Source: Acinetobacter sp. ANC 4173 (GTDB taxonomy: Bacteria > Pseudomonadota > Gammaproteobacteria > Pseudomonadales > Moraxellaceae). From it: DNA of 64,000 bases. The notes under the pieces are model-generated. The model saw nothing but the letters and a program-made list of their open reading frames with translations. It did not search any database and was not told where the DNA came from. Below are positions 10,352 to 21,920 of the stretch, piece after piece (the first letter of the stretch is position 1; each line of letters begins with the position of its first letter). Position numbers and translations under genes: made by a program. The stretch covers positions 372,001 to 436,000 of the forward strand of contig NZ_SJOF01000002.1 in the NCBI RefSeq assembly GCF_004331255.1. Reading direction: 5' to 3'.

Positions 10352-11734
10352 TTATGGACTTGATTGCACTTCAGGCAATACCGCCGCTTTGCTTCTATAT
10401 TTAACTACGTACAGAATTGCCAAAGCAACCATCCAAATTGGACCTAAAATAACCGCCAACCTCATGTCAGGTGTAAACGCCATAATCAACAAAATGAAAC
10501 ATACAAAACCAATGGTTAAATAGTTACTCCATGGGCTAAGAATGCTTTGGAACTTGGTTTGACGACCCTGTAACTTCATGACTTTACTGAATTTTAAATG
10601 CGTAACAGAAATCATGAGCCAGTTAATGACCAGAGCAGCCACCACCAACATCATAAAGAGCTGAAAAGCTTGACCTGGAATCAAATAATTCACCAAGACA
10701 CAGAGTGCCGTGATTGATGCCGAGACAATTGTAGCAGGGACAGGAATACCGCGGCTGTTAATTTTTTTCAATATTGCAGGTGCATTACCCTGCTCCGCCA
10801 AACCATGCAGCATGCGAGTATTGCAGTAAATACAGCTGTTATAGACAGAAATTGCAGCGATTAACACCACAAAGTTCAAAACGTTCGCAACACCATTACT
10901 GTTCAACGACTGGAAAATTAATACAAATGGGCTACCGCCTTCTGCCACCATATTCCATGGATAAAGACACAGTAAAATACCAATGGCACCAATATAAAAA
11001 ATCAAAATACGATAGACAATTTGATTGACGGCTTTAGGAATAGTGGTTTCTGGCTGTTTGGTTTCTGCTGCTGCAATTCCGATCAATTCTAAACCACCAA
11101 AGGCGAACATAATGACCGCCAATGCCATGACAAAACCATGCATACCATGTGGGAAAAATCCACCATGCTGCCATAAATTGGCAATACCTGCTTGTGGCCC
11201 TGCCGAACCCGATAACAGTAAATAAGCCCCAAAGCCAATCATACTTAGAATGGCAATAATCTTAATAAAAGAAAATATAAATTCTGATTCGCCAAAAAAG
11301 CGGACATTCACCAAGTTAATGCCATTCATTAAAATGAAGAAAAATAACGCAGTAAGCCACGTTGGAATCTCAGGCCACCAGAACTGAATAAAGGTTCCTA
11401 TTGCACTTAATTCCGCCATGCTAACCAGTACATACAGTACCCAATAATTCCAGCCTGACATAAAGCCAGCCATCTTGCCCCAATATTTATTGGCAAAATG
11501 ACTAAATGAACCACTGACTGGCTCTTCAACCACCATTTCCCCTAGCTGACGCATAATTAAAAAGGCAATGATCCCTGCAATTGCATAGCCCAACAAAATA
11601 GAAGGCCCTGCCAGTTTAATGGTTTGTGAAAGTCCTAAAAATAGTCCTGTACCAATTGCGCCACCTAAGGCAATCAATTGAATATGTCGATTCGACAAGC
11701 CTTGTTTCAAAGCATGCTGATTGTGTTCATCCAT
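10352..11734 (-). CDS. Amino-acid permease of the AAT/APC family (AroP/PheP-like)
   Basis: A 460-residue inner-membrane proton symporter with about 12 helices. The first helix region LSNRHIQLIALGGAIGTGLFLG (here about residues 13-34) and EEPVSGSFSHFANKYWG near residue 71 are hallmarks of the amino acid transporter (AAT) group containing AroP, PheP, LysP and ProY. The downstream position after a 2-oxo acid decarboxylase and an Lrp-type regulator suggests an aromatic amino acid (Phe, Tyr or Trp) as substrate, but sequence reading alone does not fix this. It follows the decarboxylase gene after 133 bases that contain a CCGAAG/CTTCGG hairpin, so they may be co-transcribed. Confidence 0.88.
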   Translation of the reverse strand: MDEHNQHALKQGLSNRHIQLIALGGAIGTGLFLGLSQTIKLAGPSILLGYAIAGIIAFLIMRQLGEMVVEEPVSGSFSHFANKYWGKMAGFMSGWNYWVLYVLVSMAELSAIGTFIQFWWPEIPTWLTALFFFILMNGINLVNVRFFGESEFIFSFIKIIAILSMIGFGAYLLLSGSAGPQAGIANLWQHGGFFPHGMHGFVMALAVIMFAFGGLELIGIAAAETKQPETTIPKAVNQIVYRILIFYIGAIGILLCLYPWNMVAEGGSPFVLIFQSLNSNGVANVLNFVVLIAAISVYNSCIYCNTRMLHGLAEQGNAPAILKKINSRGIPVPATIVSASITALCVLVNYLIPGQAFQLFMMLVVAALVINWLMISVTHLKFSKVMKLQGRQTKFQSILSPWSNYLTIGFVCFILLIMAFTPDMRLAVILGPIWMVALAILYVVKYRSKAAVLPEVQSSP

Positions 11735-11867
11735 ACATTCTCTCCATTATAAGTGTCACATCCTGTACACCATTATCCAGCACTAGACCGAAGATCTATA
11801 ATTGACCTTCGGACTGAATATGCTTTAATTTAATTCCATTTTTTAACAAGACGCTGCGGTCTTCAGC

Positions 11868-13592
11868 TTAAAACGAGCTGGCATTCTTACATTCCATCGT
11901 ATTGGAACGCTGGGTTAAAATTTCATAACCACGATCACCATAATCAAATCGTGCAATTACATTGGCGAATTTTTTCAGACTCAAGGGTGCATCCATAGCA
12001 GGTAACTTTAATTCCACAAAAGTCAGGCTATCTTGAAGATGGATATTGTCTAAGACTGACTGCAATTGCCCCACTGTTTCTACCACACAAGACTGATAAG
12101 CTTGTGTTCCATTGAACACTGCAGGAATTTCTGTATATTTCCAGTTTTGAATATCGTTATATACGGCATTTTCCCCCATGATTAAGCGCTCGATGGTATA
12201 ACCGCCATTATTAAGTAAGAAAATAATCGGTTTTAAACCATGACGAATAATCGTGGAAAGTTCTTGTACTGTTAATTGAAATGAACCGTCTCCAATAAAC
12301 AGAATTTGTCGACGCTCAGGCGCAGCCAACAAACTTCCGAGTAAAGCAGGTAAGGTATAACCAATAGAACCCCAAAGTGGCTGAGAAATATATTTCGCAG
12401 TTGCGGGTAGCTTTAAACCCGATAGTGCAGAATTTGAAGTTCCAACTTCTCCGATAATCACATCATCATCTTTGAAGAAACCCGAGATAGCATTCCAAAG
12501 CAGTTCTTGACTCAGTTTTTGCTGCTCAGCAACTTCATTTTTTCTTTGTGCAGCCTGCTGAGTCACAACAGGTTGCGGTGCTTTACGTGGTGCCACTTTT
12601 TTATTTAATTCAACCAACAATTGACCAATTTCAATACCCGGCACATCCTGTCCAAAAATATTCAAACCATAAGGTTTAATTTCAATGTAATTTTTAGTGG
12701 CTATTTGATGCGTAAACACTGCTGAGCCTACATCAGTAAAGCGAACCCCAATCCCAATTAAACAGTCCGATTGTTCAATCACATTTTTTACATGTGGCTG
12801 ACTCGCCCCACCCACATAAGTTCCGATATAACGCGGTGAGCCTTCATCCATGATATTTTTTGCTGTATTCATACCAGCAAATGGAATCGAGCACTTGTTA
12901 GATAAATCATGTAATAGAGAGGTCACCCCAAAGACAGCTGCTTCATTGTCAATCAACAATGCTGGGCTTTTTGCTTTTGCCAAAATGCTACACAACTGAT
13001 CAACTACACTACTGAGTAAATCGGGTTCAACCGATGGATAACTGAGATCAAGTGGATGCTCATCTACTTCGATTTTTACATGGGTAATGTCCGATGCAAG
13101 CTGAATATGTACTGGACGACGCTCCAGAAAACACTGACGCAATACACGATCAATTTCAAAAGCTGCATTGGCAGGTGTTAAACGTGTTTGCGCCACAGTA
13201 AATTCTTTCATGCAATTCATAATATTGTCATAGTTACCATCGACCAAGGTATGGTGAACCAGAATGCCTTTTTGAACTACATGCAAAGGAGGAATACCTG
13301 AAATATGTACCATCGGTACATTTTCCGCATAGGCTCCTGCAATGCCATTAATTGCGCTTAAATCACCTACACCATAGGTGGTTGCCAATGCTGCAAAACC
13401 GTTAATTCGTGCATAACCATCTGCTGCATAGGCTGCATTTAACTCATTACAATTGCCAATAAATTCTAGCTGAGCATCTGCTTCAACTTGTTCTAAATAA
13501 GAAAGATTGAAATCACCAGGTACACCAAAAAGATGCTGTATACCCATTTGTTTTAAACGAAGATTTAAAAACTCACCAATTTCTATGAACAT
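11868..13592 (-). CDS. ThDP-dependent 2-oxo acid decarboxylase (indolepyruvate/phenylpyruvate decarboxylase type)
   Basis: A 574-residue thiamine-diphosphate enzyme of the pyruvate decarboxylase family. Visible features are the cofactor-activating Glu in NCNELNAAYAADGYAR (about residue 50), the paired catalytic His in VHHTLVDG (about 113-114), and the ThDP-Mg motif GDGSFQLTVQELS...NNGGYTIE (about 435-470). Such enzymes turn a 2-oxo acid into the aldehyde and CO2. Indolepyruvate and phenylpyruvate decarboxylases share this layout. Linkage to an aromatic-type permease and a divergent Lrp/AsnC regulator favours an aromatic 2-oxo acid, giving phenylacetaldehyde or indole-acetaldehyde. Pyruvate as the main substrate is less likely but not excluded. 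Confidence 0.87.
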   Translation of the reverse strand: MFIEIGEFLNLRLKQMGIQHLFGVPGDFNLSYLEQVEADAQLEFIGNCNELNAAYAADGYARINGFAALATTYGVGDLSAINGIAGAYAENVPMVHISGIPPLHVVQKGILVHHTLVDGNYDNIMNCMKEFTVAQTRLTPANAAFEIDRVLRQCFLERRPVHIQLASDITHVKIEVDEHPLDLSYPSVEPDLLSSVVDQLCSILAKAKSPALLIDNEAAVFGVTSLLHDLSNKCSIPFAGMNTAKNIMDEGSPRYIGTYVGGASQPHVKNVIEQSDCLIGIGVRFTDVGSAVFTHQIATKNYIEIKPYGLNIFGQDVPGIEIGQLLVELNKKVAPRKAPQPVVTQQAAQRKNEVAEQQKLSQELLWNAISGFFKDDDVIIGEVGTSNSALSGLKLPATAKYISQPLWGSIGYTLPALLGSLLAAPERRQILFIGDGSFQLTVQELSTIIRHGLKPIIFLLNNGGYTIERLIMGENAVYNDIQNWKYTEIPAVFNGTQAYQSCVVETVGQLQSVLDNIHLQDSLTFVELKLPAMDAPLSLKKFANVIARFDYGDRGYEILTQRSNTMECKNASSF

Positions 13593-13726
13593 TGCTCGAT
13601 ATCCTTTGAGACCAATTTTTTATTCCATAGAAAAATAATATTTCATCTAGCCCGTAAATTTCGTGCATAATGAAACCGAATTTTAATAAAAATACAAGAT
13701 TTGTGTATCACAAAGGGATTTTATGC

Positions 13727-14218
13727 ATGGATAAGTTCGATTGGCAAATCATTCAAGCACTACAAAAAAATGGACGGCTCACCAATCAAGAAATTGGCGA
13801 TTTAATTGGTTTATCTGCATCGCAATGTTCGAGAAGACGACAGCTACTAGAGCAAAAAGGCATTATTTTGGGCTATACCGCTCGCATACAGCAGCAAGCG
13901 TTAGGTATGGAAGTGACCGCCATGATTCATATTAACTTAAGAACACATGAAGCATCTTCCCAACAAGCCTTTCAAGAACTCATCGAAGCGGAAGACAATA
14001 TTCAGGATGCTTTTTCGATCAGTGGTGATGCAGATTTTATTCTGAAGGTCGTGGCTGAAAACTTAGAGCAACTTTCCCATTTTGTGACAGAGCGCTTATT
14101 AACCTATTCTTTTATTGGGCACATTAAATCTTACATTGTTTTGAAAAAAATCAAGGAACAGAATCACTTTTTGCTGAAATCGAAAAGTTATAACCATCAT
14201 CATGTACATTCGGCTTAA
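13727..14218 (+). CDS. Lrp/AsnC family transcriptional regulator
   Basis: A 163-residue feast/famine regulator: an N-terminal helix-turn-helix (FDWQIIQALQKNGRLTNQEI, then GLSASQCSRRRQLLEQKGI) followed by a RAM ligand domain with the GDADFILKVV core (about residues 102-111). The frame could begin at 13670, but the ATG at 13727 has AAAGGGA at 13712-13718 eight bases upstream and begins at the normal family position. The gene diverges from the decarboxylase-permease pair, with about 130 bases between starts, so it probably controls them in response to an amino acid. A His-rich tail ends the protein. Confidence 0.88.
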   Translation: MDKFDWQIIQALQKNGRLTNQEIGDLIGLSASQCSRRRQLLEQKGIILGYTARIQQQALGMEVTAMIHINLRTHEASSQQAFQELIEAEDNIQDAFSISGDADFILKVVAENLEQLSHFVTERLLTYSFIGHIKSYIVLKKIKEQNHFLLKSKSYNHHHVHSA

Positions 14219-14251
14219 CTATTTTTCTCTCTATTACAGATAAAAAATAAA

Positions 14252-14275
14252 AAAGCCTGGAATTTTCCAGGCTTT
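14252..14275. terminator. Bidirectional terminator between the Lrp gene and ddc
   Basis: The stem AAAGCCTGGA (14252-14261) pairs with TCCAGGCTTT (14266-14275) around a four-base loop, with A/T tracts on both sides. It serves two convergent genes. Confidence 0.8.
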
Positions 14276-14293
14276 CTTTGAACAACATGACAA

Positions 14294-15826
14294 TTAGTCA
14301 ATCGCTGGCGTATAAGTACCTGCCTGAATCGGATCTTTAATACGATCCGCTTCTGCAAGCACAAGAGACAGCAAGTTCTGTACGTTTTCTAATGTAGCCA
14401 CAGGGCTTAGCGTCGTCATTTTCAATGATTGCACTTGACCCACTTTAGTTACACCAATATTCGCTTCACCACGTGCAAACAGTTCATCAGCAACGTTTTG
14501 GTTCAATGTATCCAACAACTCTACAGGATAGTTTGCTGGCACTACACGGAACAATACAGAAGCAAATTGTGGTTCAACTAAAAGCTCAAGACCCTCGGTT
14601 GCTTTAATATAATCTGCAACATCACGTGTCAATTTAACACCGTGATCGATCATTGAACCATACAGCTCTTCACCTAAAGCTTCTACTGTCATCCACAATT
14701 TCAACGCATCAAAACGACGAGTTGTTTGTAAAGATTTCGATACTAGGTTCGGAACACCATGCTCTTCATCATAGGCTGAGTTTAGGTATTCAGCTTCATA
14801 ATGCATGAAACGATAGTTCGCTTCATCTTTAAGCAAGAATGCACCACAAGAAATGGTTTGGAAATAATGCTTATGGAAATCAAGCGTAATCGAGTCAGAT
14901 AACTCAATCCCATCTAACATCGAACGGTAATCGTTCGATAAAATCAGTGCCCCACCCCATGCCGCATCGATATGCATCCACGCGCCAAACTTGTTGGTGA
15001 TTTCACGAATTTTCTTCAATGGGTCAATTGCACCTGCATCGGTTGTGCCCGCAGTTGCAACCACACATGCCACGATTTTGCCTTCTGACTGTAAATGCGC
15101 CATAGTTTTTTCTAGGGCATCAACATCCATTTGGGCATTTTCGTTTACAGGAACCGTCACAACAGACTGGAAGCCCATACCCATCATTGCCATGTTCTTT
15201 TGCACAGAGAAATGTGCATTTTCAGAACAGATGACTTTAACGTTTTTCATGGCTTCTGCAGGAATACCATCGCGCTGTACAGACCACGGCTTGCCGTTTT
15301 CGTCTTTCCAGTTTTTCGAGATGCAAGCATCACGCGCAAGTAGGACACCCATCAAGTTAGATTGTGTACCACCAGAAGTGAACACACCTGCTTGACCTGC
15401 ACCATAACCGACTTTTTGACGAAGCCAATCAATCAATTGAACTTCCATCAAAGAACCCGCTGGGCTTTGATCCCATGAGTCCATAGATTGGTTGGTTGCA
15501 TTAATCAAAACTTCTGCAATTTGGCTTGCAACCATGGTTGGGCAATGCAAATGTGCGAGAGAATGAGGGTGATGTACTTTTAAGCTTTTGTTCAAGAAAA
15601 GCTCAACCATACGATCTAATGACTTTTGTACACCCAAACCTTCTGGAGTTGGATTAAAAGCAATTGCATTACGTAATTCTTTAATGCTACCGCCTGTGTA
15701 CATTTTGTCATTTTGCAACCATGCCGCTACCGCTTTGGTAGCTTGCTCCATTGCTGACTCATAGTCAGCAATGGATTGGGCATCATTGCAGAGTAACGCT
15801 TTACGGTGTTCTGCAAAATCAACCAT
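14294..15826 (-). CDS. ddc: L-2,4-diaminobutyrate decarboxylase
   Basis: A 510-residue group II PLP decarboxylase that makes 1,3-diaminopropane from L-2,4-diaminobutyrate. The cofactor region [13 protein letters not shown] (about 287-299) and the Schiff-base lysine in LDFHKHYFQ (about 320) are visible, and [12 protein letters not shown] matches the phosphate-binding part. The gene starts within the stop of dat (TAATG, one shared base), so the two are translationally coupled. The dat-ddc pair was described in Acinetobacter baumannii as the diaminopropane pathway, a polyamine typical of this genus. Glutamate-type decarboxylases share the fold, but the dat linkage fixes the call. Confidence 0.95.
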   Translation of the reverse strand: MVDFAEHRKALLCNDAQSIADYESAMEQATKAVAAWLQNDKMYTGGSIKELRNAIAFNPTPEGLGVQKSLDRMVELFLNKSLKVHHPHSLAHLHCPTMVASQIAEVLINATNQSMDSWDQSPAGSLMEVQLIDWLRQKVGYGAGQAGVFTSGGTQSNLMGVLLARDACISKNWKDENGKPWSVQRDGIPAEAMKNVKVICSENAHFSVQKNMAMMGMGFQSVVTVPVNENAQMDVDALEKTMAHLQSEGKIVACVVATAGTTDAGAIDPLKKIREITNKFGAWMHIDAAWGGALILSNDYRSMLDGIELSDSITLDFHKHYFQTISCGAFLLKDEANYRFMHYEAEYLNSAYDEEHGVPNLVSKSLQTTRRFDALKLWMTVEALGEELYGSMIDHGVKLTRDVADYIKATEGLELLVEPQFASVLFRVVPANYPVELLDTLNQNVADELFARGEANIGVTKVGQVQSLKMTTLSPVATLENVQNLLSLVLAEADRIKDPIQAGTYTPAID

Positions 15827-17202
15827 TATTGAGCGCCTCGCACAGCAACAAGTGCTTCAGCAATTGCTTTCTTAAAGCGAGCAATCACTTCTACACATTC
15901 TTCTTGCGTAATGATTAATGGGCAAAGTAAACGAATCACGGTACCGTTACGACCACCTTTTTCTAACAAGAGTTTGTTATCAAAAGATGCCGCTTGAATT
16001 GCTGCTGCCAATTGACCGTCTGCTGGTAAAGAACCCATATGGTCAGCTGGTTTACGCTCATCTACAATTTCGACACCGATCATTAAGCCACGGCCACGAA
16101 CGTTACCAATACATGGGAATTCTTGCGCCATTTTTTTCAATTCAGCTTGTAAGAAATCACCACGCTCTTGCGCATTTTGAGCTAAGTTCTGTTCAGTAAT
16201 CGTTTTTAATACGACTAAGCCAGTACCCATTGCCAACTGGTTACCACGGAAAGTCCCCGTGTGACCTGCTGGTTGCCATGCATCAAACTTACGTTTAATA
16301 CCTAGCACTGCAAGCGGTAAACCACCACCAACAGCTTTTGACATGACAACAACATCTGGCTCAATACCCGCATGTTCATAGGCAAACATTTTACCTGAAC
16401 GTGCAAAGCCTGCTTGAACTTCATCAAGAATTAACACGATGTTGTGTTTTTCAGTCACTTCACGGATTTTCTTCAACCATTTGGTTGGCGCTGTCACAAC
16501 ACCGCCTTCACCTTGAATCGCTTCAAGAATAACTGCTGCTGGCTTAGTGACACCGCTTTCTACATCTTCAATGAAGTTTTCGAAGAAATACGTTAACGCA
16601 TCAACACCCGCTTCACCACCTAAACCCAGTGGGCAACGGTATTCATGCGGATATGGCATAAACTGTACCCCTGGCATTAAACTATTCACAGCGTTTTTAG
16701 CAGACAAGTTACCTGTCATTGCTAAAGAACCGTGGGTCATACCATGATAACCACCAGAGAAGCTGATTACTGAGCTACGACCTGTATAAGTCTTCGCTAG
16801 TTTAATTGCTGCTTCAGTCGCATCTGCACCAGATGGACCACAGAACTGTAAACAGTACTCTTCTTTACCGCCTGGAAGATACGAAAGCAATGCTTCCGTG
16901 AAAGCATCTTTCAACGGTGTAGTTAAATCTAAAGTATGTAATGGAATGCCACTTGTCAGTGTATCTTGAATACTTTGAACGACCGCAGGATGATTATGGC
17001 CTAATGCCAATGTTCCTGCCCCAGCTAAACAATCAAGGTACTCTGTACCTTCAACATCGGTAACCCAGCAACCTAATGCTTTTGCTATCGCTAACGGTAA
17101 TTTACGTGGATAGCTACGAACATTGGATTCCATCTGACTTTGGCGAGTCAAATAGTATTCGTTAGTAGAATTAGTGGCAGGGTTTACAGAAGAAACGCTC
17201 AT
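15826..17202 (-). CDS. dat: Diaminobutyrate--2-oxoglutarate transaminase
   Basis: A 458-residue class III PLP aminotransferase that forms L-2,4-diaminobutyrate from aspartate semialdehyde using glutamate. Visible features are the [13 protein letters not shown]-terminal region, the cofactor Asp in [14 protein letters not shown] (about 257-270) and the PLP lysine in [18 protein letters not shown] (near residue 290). It is the first gene of the dat-ddc unit, and 1,3-diaminopropane is the end product. The gene starts with ATG at 17202; the transcript probably begins 60-100 bases upstream in the long AT-rich gap. Confidence 0.95.
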   Translation of the reverse strand: MSVSSVNPATNSTNEYYLTRQSQMESNVRSYPRKLPLAIAKALGCWVTDVEGTEYLDCLAGAGTLALGHNHPAVVQSIQDTLTSGIPLHTLDLTTPLKDAFTEALLSYLPGGKEEYCLQFCGPSGADATEAAIKLAKTYTGRSSVISFSGGYHGMTHGSLAMTGNLSAKNAVNSLMPGVQFMPYPHEYRCPLGLGGEAGVDALTYFFENFIEDVESGVTKPAAVILEAIQGEGGVVTAPTKWLKKIREVTEKHNIVLILDEVQAGFARSGKMFAYEHAGIEPDVVVMSKAVGGGLPLAVLGIKRKFDAWQPAGHTGTFRGNQLAMGTGLVVLKTITEQNLAQNAQERGDFLQAELKKMAQEFPCIGNVRGRGLMIGVEIVDERKPADHMGSLPADGQLAAAIQAASFDNKLLLEKGGRNGTVIRLLCPLIITQEECVEVIARFKKAIAEALVAVRGAQ

Positions 17203-17672
17203 ATCGAATTACCATCTCTGATATGGGTTGAAAGAAATAAGTCTGGTGACTTGCGGTCCTTTGACTCGGTGCTTTATAGAATCTAGTTAGACAATATTTA
17301 AATAAATAACTAGGAGCGGCATGATACCGAATTTTTCAGGAAAATAAACAACTTTTAGCAAATATCCACCCTAATTTTTTTAAAAAAACTCTACACCTAA
17401 CCAGCTCTTTCATTATCATCTTACATTGTGACAAGTGAAAGAAAATATGAGTTTTTTTACTTTTTATGAATTTTATTATTTTATTATTTTATTTATTGCT
17501 CTTTATAAAATTAAACCATTGATTTAATAATGTTTAATTTAAGTATTTCTAGCTTAATTTTAATGCAAAAAATTACAAACTCACCACAATTCCTGCAAAA
17601 GTTCACCATGAACTGCCTTTACCATTGACCTAATCAAATAAGTTTGAAAAATTCAAATAAAGGTTACTTCTT
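17203..17672. other. AT-rich divergent intergenic region (dat / SIMPL gene)
   Basis: This 470-base gap lies between divergent starts. It should hold promoters for both sides: a TATAAA on the minus strand near 17270-17275 is a plausible -10 for dat, and TTGACC at 17625-17630 a possible -35 for the plus-strand gene. The centre is very A/T-rich. I see no convincing gene or RNA in it. Confidence 0.5.
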
Positions 17673-18377
17673 ATGCGCCATTTTGTACTTTCTTCCCTCC
17701 TCTTAGGTGGCTTATTCAGCAGCACTGCTTTTGCGCAGCAAACAGAAGCTTTGAATTACAATTTAGTTAACGTGCAAGCCGAAGCATCACGTCAAGTTTC
17801 TAATGATGAAATGCATGCTGTACTTTATATTGAAAAGAGTAATAAACAGCCTGCCGAACTGGCAACTCAAATTACTCAACTCATGAATCAGGCCATTTCG
17901 ACTTCACGTAAGTACCCAAATGTAAAAGTCGAAACTGGGTCTCAAACGACTTATCCAATTTATGACAATGATAGTCGTAAATTAAAAGAATGGCGTGGTC
18001 GTGCTGAAATTCAAATTGAAAGTACCGACTTTAAAGCTGCGAGTCAGTTAGTGAATGAGTTACAGCAAAACTTCCAGACCCAATCCATCAACTTTACCGT
18101 TTCAGATGCTCAACGTAAAAAAGTTGAAAATGAACTCATGGTTGAAGCCTCTAAAAACTTCCAACAACGCGCACAGTTATTGAGTCAGTCATGGAATAAA
18201 TCAGGCTACAACTTAGTCAATTTAAACTTAAACACCAGTAACAACTACCCTCAACCCATCATGATGCGTAGCAGTATGGCAAAATTTGCCGATGCAGAGG
18301 CAGCACCGATGCCTGAAGTTGCAGCAGGTGAATCTAAAATTACTGTAAATGCAAACGGTACGGTTCAGTTTAAATAA
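17673..18377 (+). CDS. Periplasmic SIMPL-domain (DUF541) protein
   Basis: A 234-residue exported protein. The first 22 residues (RHFVLSSLLLGGLFSSTAFA core) form a signal peptide cut after AFA. The mature part resembles the SIMPL/DUF541 family (YggE in E. coli): NVQAEASRQVSNDEMHAVLYIE at about residues 32-54, then WRGRAEIQIES, and a closing ITVNANGTVQF strand. Members are periplasmic or envelope proteins linked to stress tolerance, but no reaction is known. The gene is single, diverges from dat and is followed by a hairpin terminator. Confidence 0.8.
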   Translation: MRHFVLSSLLLGGLFSSTAFAQQTEALNYNLVNVQAEASRQVSNDEMHAVLYIEKSNKQPAELATQITQLMNQAISTSRKYPNVKVETGSQTTYPIYDNDSRKLKEWRGRAEIQIESTDFKAASQLVNELQQNFQTQSINFTVSDAQRKKVENELMVEASKNFQQRAQLLSQSWNKSGYNLVNLNLNTSNNYPQPIMMRSSMAKFADAEAAPMPEVAAGESKITVNANGTVQFK

Positions 18378-18530
18378 TTGTAGATTTAACTTAAAAACCA
18401 TGTTTGATCAACAATATTTCAACCGACTCAACAGGTGGAAAATATGTAGGTCAGCCATGCACCTTCTACCTAGAAATGTCATTTGATTTTTAAAGTTAAT
18501 CACGCCTGACTCCGGCATCATGCAACATTT

Positions 18531-18560
18531 AAAAAAGACTACAATTCTGTGGTCTTTTTT
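18531..18560 (+). terminator. Terminator after the SIMPL gene region
   Basis: AAGACTACA (18535-18543) pairs with TGTGGTCTT (18548-18556) with one G-U pair, flanked by an A run and six T. It lies about 150 bases after the SIMPL stop, leaving a structured stretch between. Confidence 0.8.
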
Positions 18561-18621
18561 ATTTTAACAATATGACAAAATTATGACTCTCTTTTGTACT
18601 TTATAAACACCATCCACTGTC

Positions 18622-19218
18622 ATGACTCTTTCTGAACTTAATTTATCGCTTTTTTCGTGGATTAATGCATCTCCTGAAGCCAGTAATGCCAGCATTAATT
18701 TTGCCATTTTCATCGCCAATGACTTACTCTATTGCATGATTGCACTTTTTGCTTGGTTTTGGTTACGCGGTGACTATCAAATAAAAAAACAAATTCTTAA
18801 AGCTTTTATTTTTACCAGTATTGCCATTTTCATCAGTCAGTGTATTTCACACATCTACTATCATCCACGCCCTTTTGTGATGGATGTCGGACGAACTTTG
18901 ATTTATCACTCACCCAATGGCTCTTTCCCTAGCGATCATATGCTCATTTTTAGCAGTATTGCTTTTTCTTATTTCTTTTCAACTTACCGTAAACTTGGCA
19001 TTTTCTTAATTATGCTGGCTTGGCTGGTCGCATGGTCACGCATTTATGTAGGGGTTCATTTCCCTTTAGATATGCTCGGTGCCTTTGTACTGGCTTTTGC
19101 GCTGAATTTGTTTGGTTTAACACTCTGGAATCGCTATAAAGAAAAACTGATGGAATGGGTACTGACCCTTCATTTCTACTTGTTTAAGCACCTAATTCAA
19201 AAAGGTTTTATTAAATAA
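18622..19218 (+). CDS. PAP2-family membrane phosphatase (BcrC-like)
   Basis: A 198-residue inner-membrane protein with about five or six helices and the PAP2 phosphatase motifs in order: a shortened first motif around HPRPF (about residue 78), PSDHMLIF (about 98) and SRIYVGVHFPLDMLGA (about 135-150), giving the catalytic His pair and Arg. Close relatives such as BcrC dephosphorylate undecaprenyl diphosphate, recycling the lipid carrier for cell-wall synthesis; other PAP2 proteins act on phosphatidyl substrates. The start ATG has no strong ribosome site nearby. It converges on proB with a shared terminator. Confidence 0.85.
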   Translation: MTLSELNLSLFSWINASPEASNASINFAIFIANDLLYCMIALFAWFWLRGDYQIKKQILKAFIFTSIAIFISQCISHIYYHPRPFVMDVGRTLIYHSPNGSFPSDHMLIFSSIAFSYFFSTYRKLGIFLIMLAWLVAWSRIYVGVHFPLDMLGAFVLAFALNLFGLTLWNRYKEKLMEWVLTLHFYLFKHLIQKGFIK

Positions 19219-19230
19219 GTCCTTCTCAAA

Positions 19231-19264
19231 ATAAAAAATCCCGCTCTAAAGCGGGATCTTTTTT
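19231..19264. terminator. Bidirectional terminator between PAP2 gene and proB
   Basis: ATCCCGCT (19238-19245) pairs perfectly with AGCGGGAT (19250-19257) around CTAA, with A and T tracts on either side. Confidence 0.88.
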
Positions 19265-19271
19265 AAATCAT

Positions 19272-20405
19272 TTAGTAAATCGCCATATGATCACGATGAA
19301 TCATCTCAAGCGAACGTGCTTCGCCCAGAACTTGATAAACCTTATCTGAAGACAAGCCTTTGACTAATTCAGCCGAACGTGAACTAAAATTAACACGCCC
19401 AACCGCCACGCGGTAACCAGAAGGATCAACACACTCCACAACATCACCACGGTCAAAATGACCTTCAACGGCTTTCACACCGACAGGTAGCAAACTACGG
19501 TGATCGTCTTTAATGGCTTTAACAGCGCCATCATCTAAAATCAAACGTCCTGCCGTTTGCAAATGTGCAGCCAACCATTGCTGATGTGCTGTAATACGAT
19601 CATTATCGGTAATAAACAAAGTACCCAACATCTCACCTGCCATTAAACGGGCAAGTACTTGATCACTTTCACCGCTCGCAATCAGGGTTGGACAACCGGA
19701 CTTGGCCGCCAGTCGTGCTGCACGAACTTTGGTGAGCATACCGCCACGACCAAATCTACCTCCGCCACCAGCCATATCAAATAGACTTTCATCTAAAGCC
19801 CGTACGGTATGGAACAGTTTCGCATTTGGATTTGAACGCGGATCGGAATCAAACATGCCCTGCTGATCTGTCAAAATAATCAACAAATCGGCATGGACTT
19901 GCCCTGCAACCATTGCAGCAAGCGTGTCATTATCACCAAAGCGAATTTCGTCAGTTGAAACTGTGTCATTCTCATTAATGACTGGAATCACGCGCCAATC
20001 AATTAGATTCTGCAAAGCATCACAAGAGTTTAAATAACGACGACGATCCGCAAGATCATCATGGGTTAAAAGTACTTGTGCTGTTTGAATGCTGTGCCGT
20101 TCGAGTACACTTGACCACGTATGGATTAAACCCATTTGACCAATGGCAGCACATGCCTGAAGACTGGGTAGATCGGTGGGTCGATTCTCTAGCTTCATTC
20201 GAACCATACCTTCAGCCACAGCACCTGAGGAGACAAGAATAATTTCATGTCCAGCTTGATGTAGATCTGCAATTTGTTTCGCCCAATGCGAAATTGCATC
20301 TAAATCTAAGCCTTGCCCATTTGCTGTGAGTAAAGATGATCCGATTTTAACAACGATACGTTTTAAAGCCTTGAGCTGACGTTGCCCATCTACCACTTCT
20401 ATCAT
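19272..20405 (-). CDS. proB: ProB, glutamate 5-kinase
   Basis: A 377-residue cytoplasmic enzyme that phosphorylates L-glutamate in the first step of proline synthesis. The amino-acid-kinase domain shows [10 protein letters not shown] near residue 18, [11 protein letters not shown] near 60, [18 protein letters not shown] near 145 and [12 protein letters not shown] near 220. The C-terminal third (about 280-360) is the PUA domain, the proline-feedback form. proA is not adjacent. It lies 33 bases after obgE, so it may be co-transcribed with it. Confidence 0.96.
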   Translation of the reverse strand: MIEVVDGQRQLKALKRIVVKIGSSLLTANGQGLDLDAISHWAKQIADLHQAGHEIILVSSGAVAEGMVRMKLENRPTDLPSLQACAAIGQMGLIHTWSSVLERHSIQTAQVLLTHDDLADRRRYLNSCDALQNLIDWRVIPVINENDTVSTDEIRFGDNDTLAAMVAGQVHADLLIILTDQQGMFDSDPRSNPNAKLFHTVRALDESLFDMAGGGGRFGRGGMLTKVRAARLAAKSGCPTLIASGESDQVLARLMAGEMLGTLFITDNDRITAHQQWLAAHLQTAGRLILDDGAVKAIKDDHRSLLPVGVKAVEGHFDRGDVVECVDPSGYRVAVGRVNFSSRSAELVKGLSSDKVYQVLGEARSLEMIHRDHMAIY

Positions 20406-20438
20406 CTTGTCCTCAGTTACATGTTGTTCGCTTGGAAA

Positions 20439-21668
<1,230 letters not shown>

Positions 21669-21869
21669 CTAAAATCTTTAAAACCGCTTATTCTGCCACA
21701 TTTTAAAGCATTTCTCGAATAGTATTATTCAACTAAATATGAATTTCCCTCATTATTTTTATAGTCCTGCTTATTTTTATATTTGTTTTACATTGATTTA
21801 TTGAAAATAATCTTTAAATAACCGAACCATTCAATTTTAATTTAATCAATGTACTCAAAGCCGAACGTA

Positions 21870-21893
21870 TTGAGTGTCATACACGACACTCAA
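21870..21893. repeat. Perfect inverted repeat downstream of the HxlR gene
   Basis: TTGAGTGTC (21870-21878) and GACACTCAA (21885-21893) flank a six-base loop. It lies just past the HxlR gene stop but has no T run, so it may be a weak terminator or a protein site. Confidence 0.5.
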
Positions 21894-21920
21894 GGATAAA
21901 TTACTAAATGAGCCATGAAT

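Noticed and set aside
17203..17672. Small RNA in the dat upstream gap
   Set aside because: The stretch is A/T-rich without a terminator-like hairpin.
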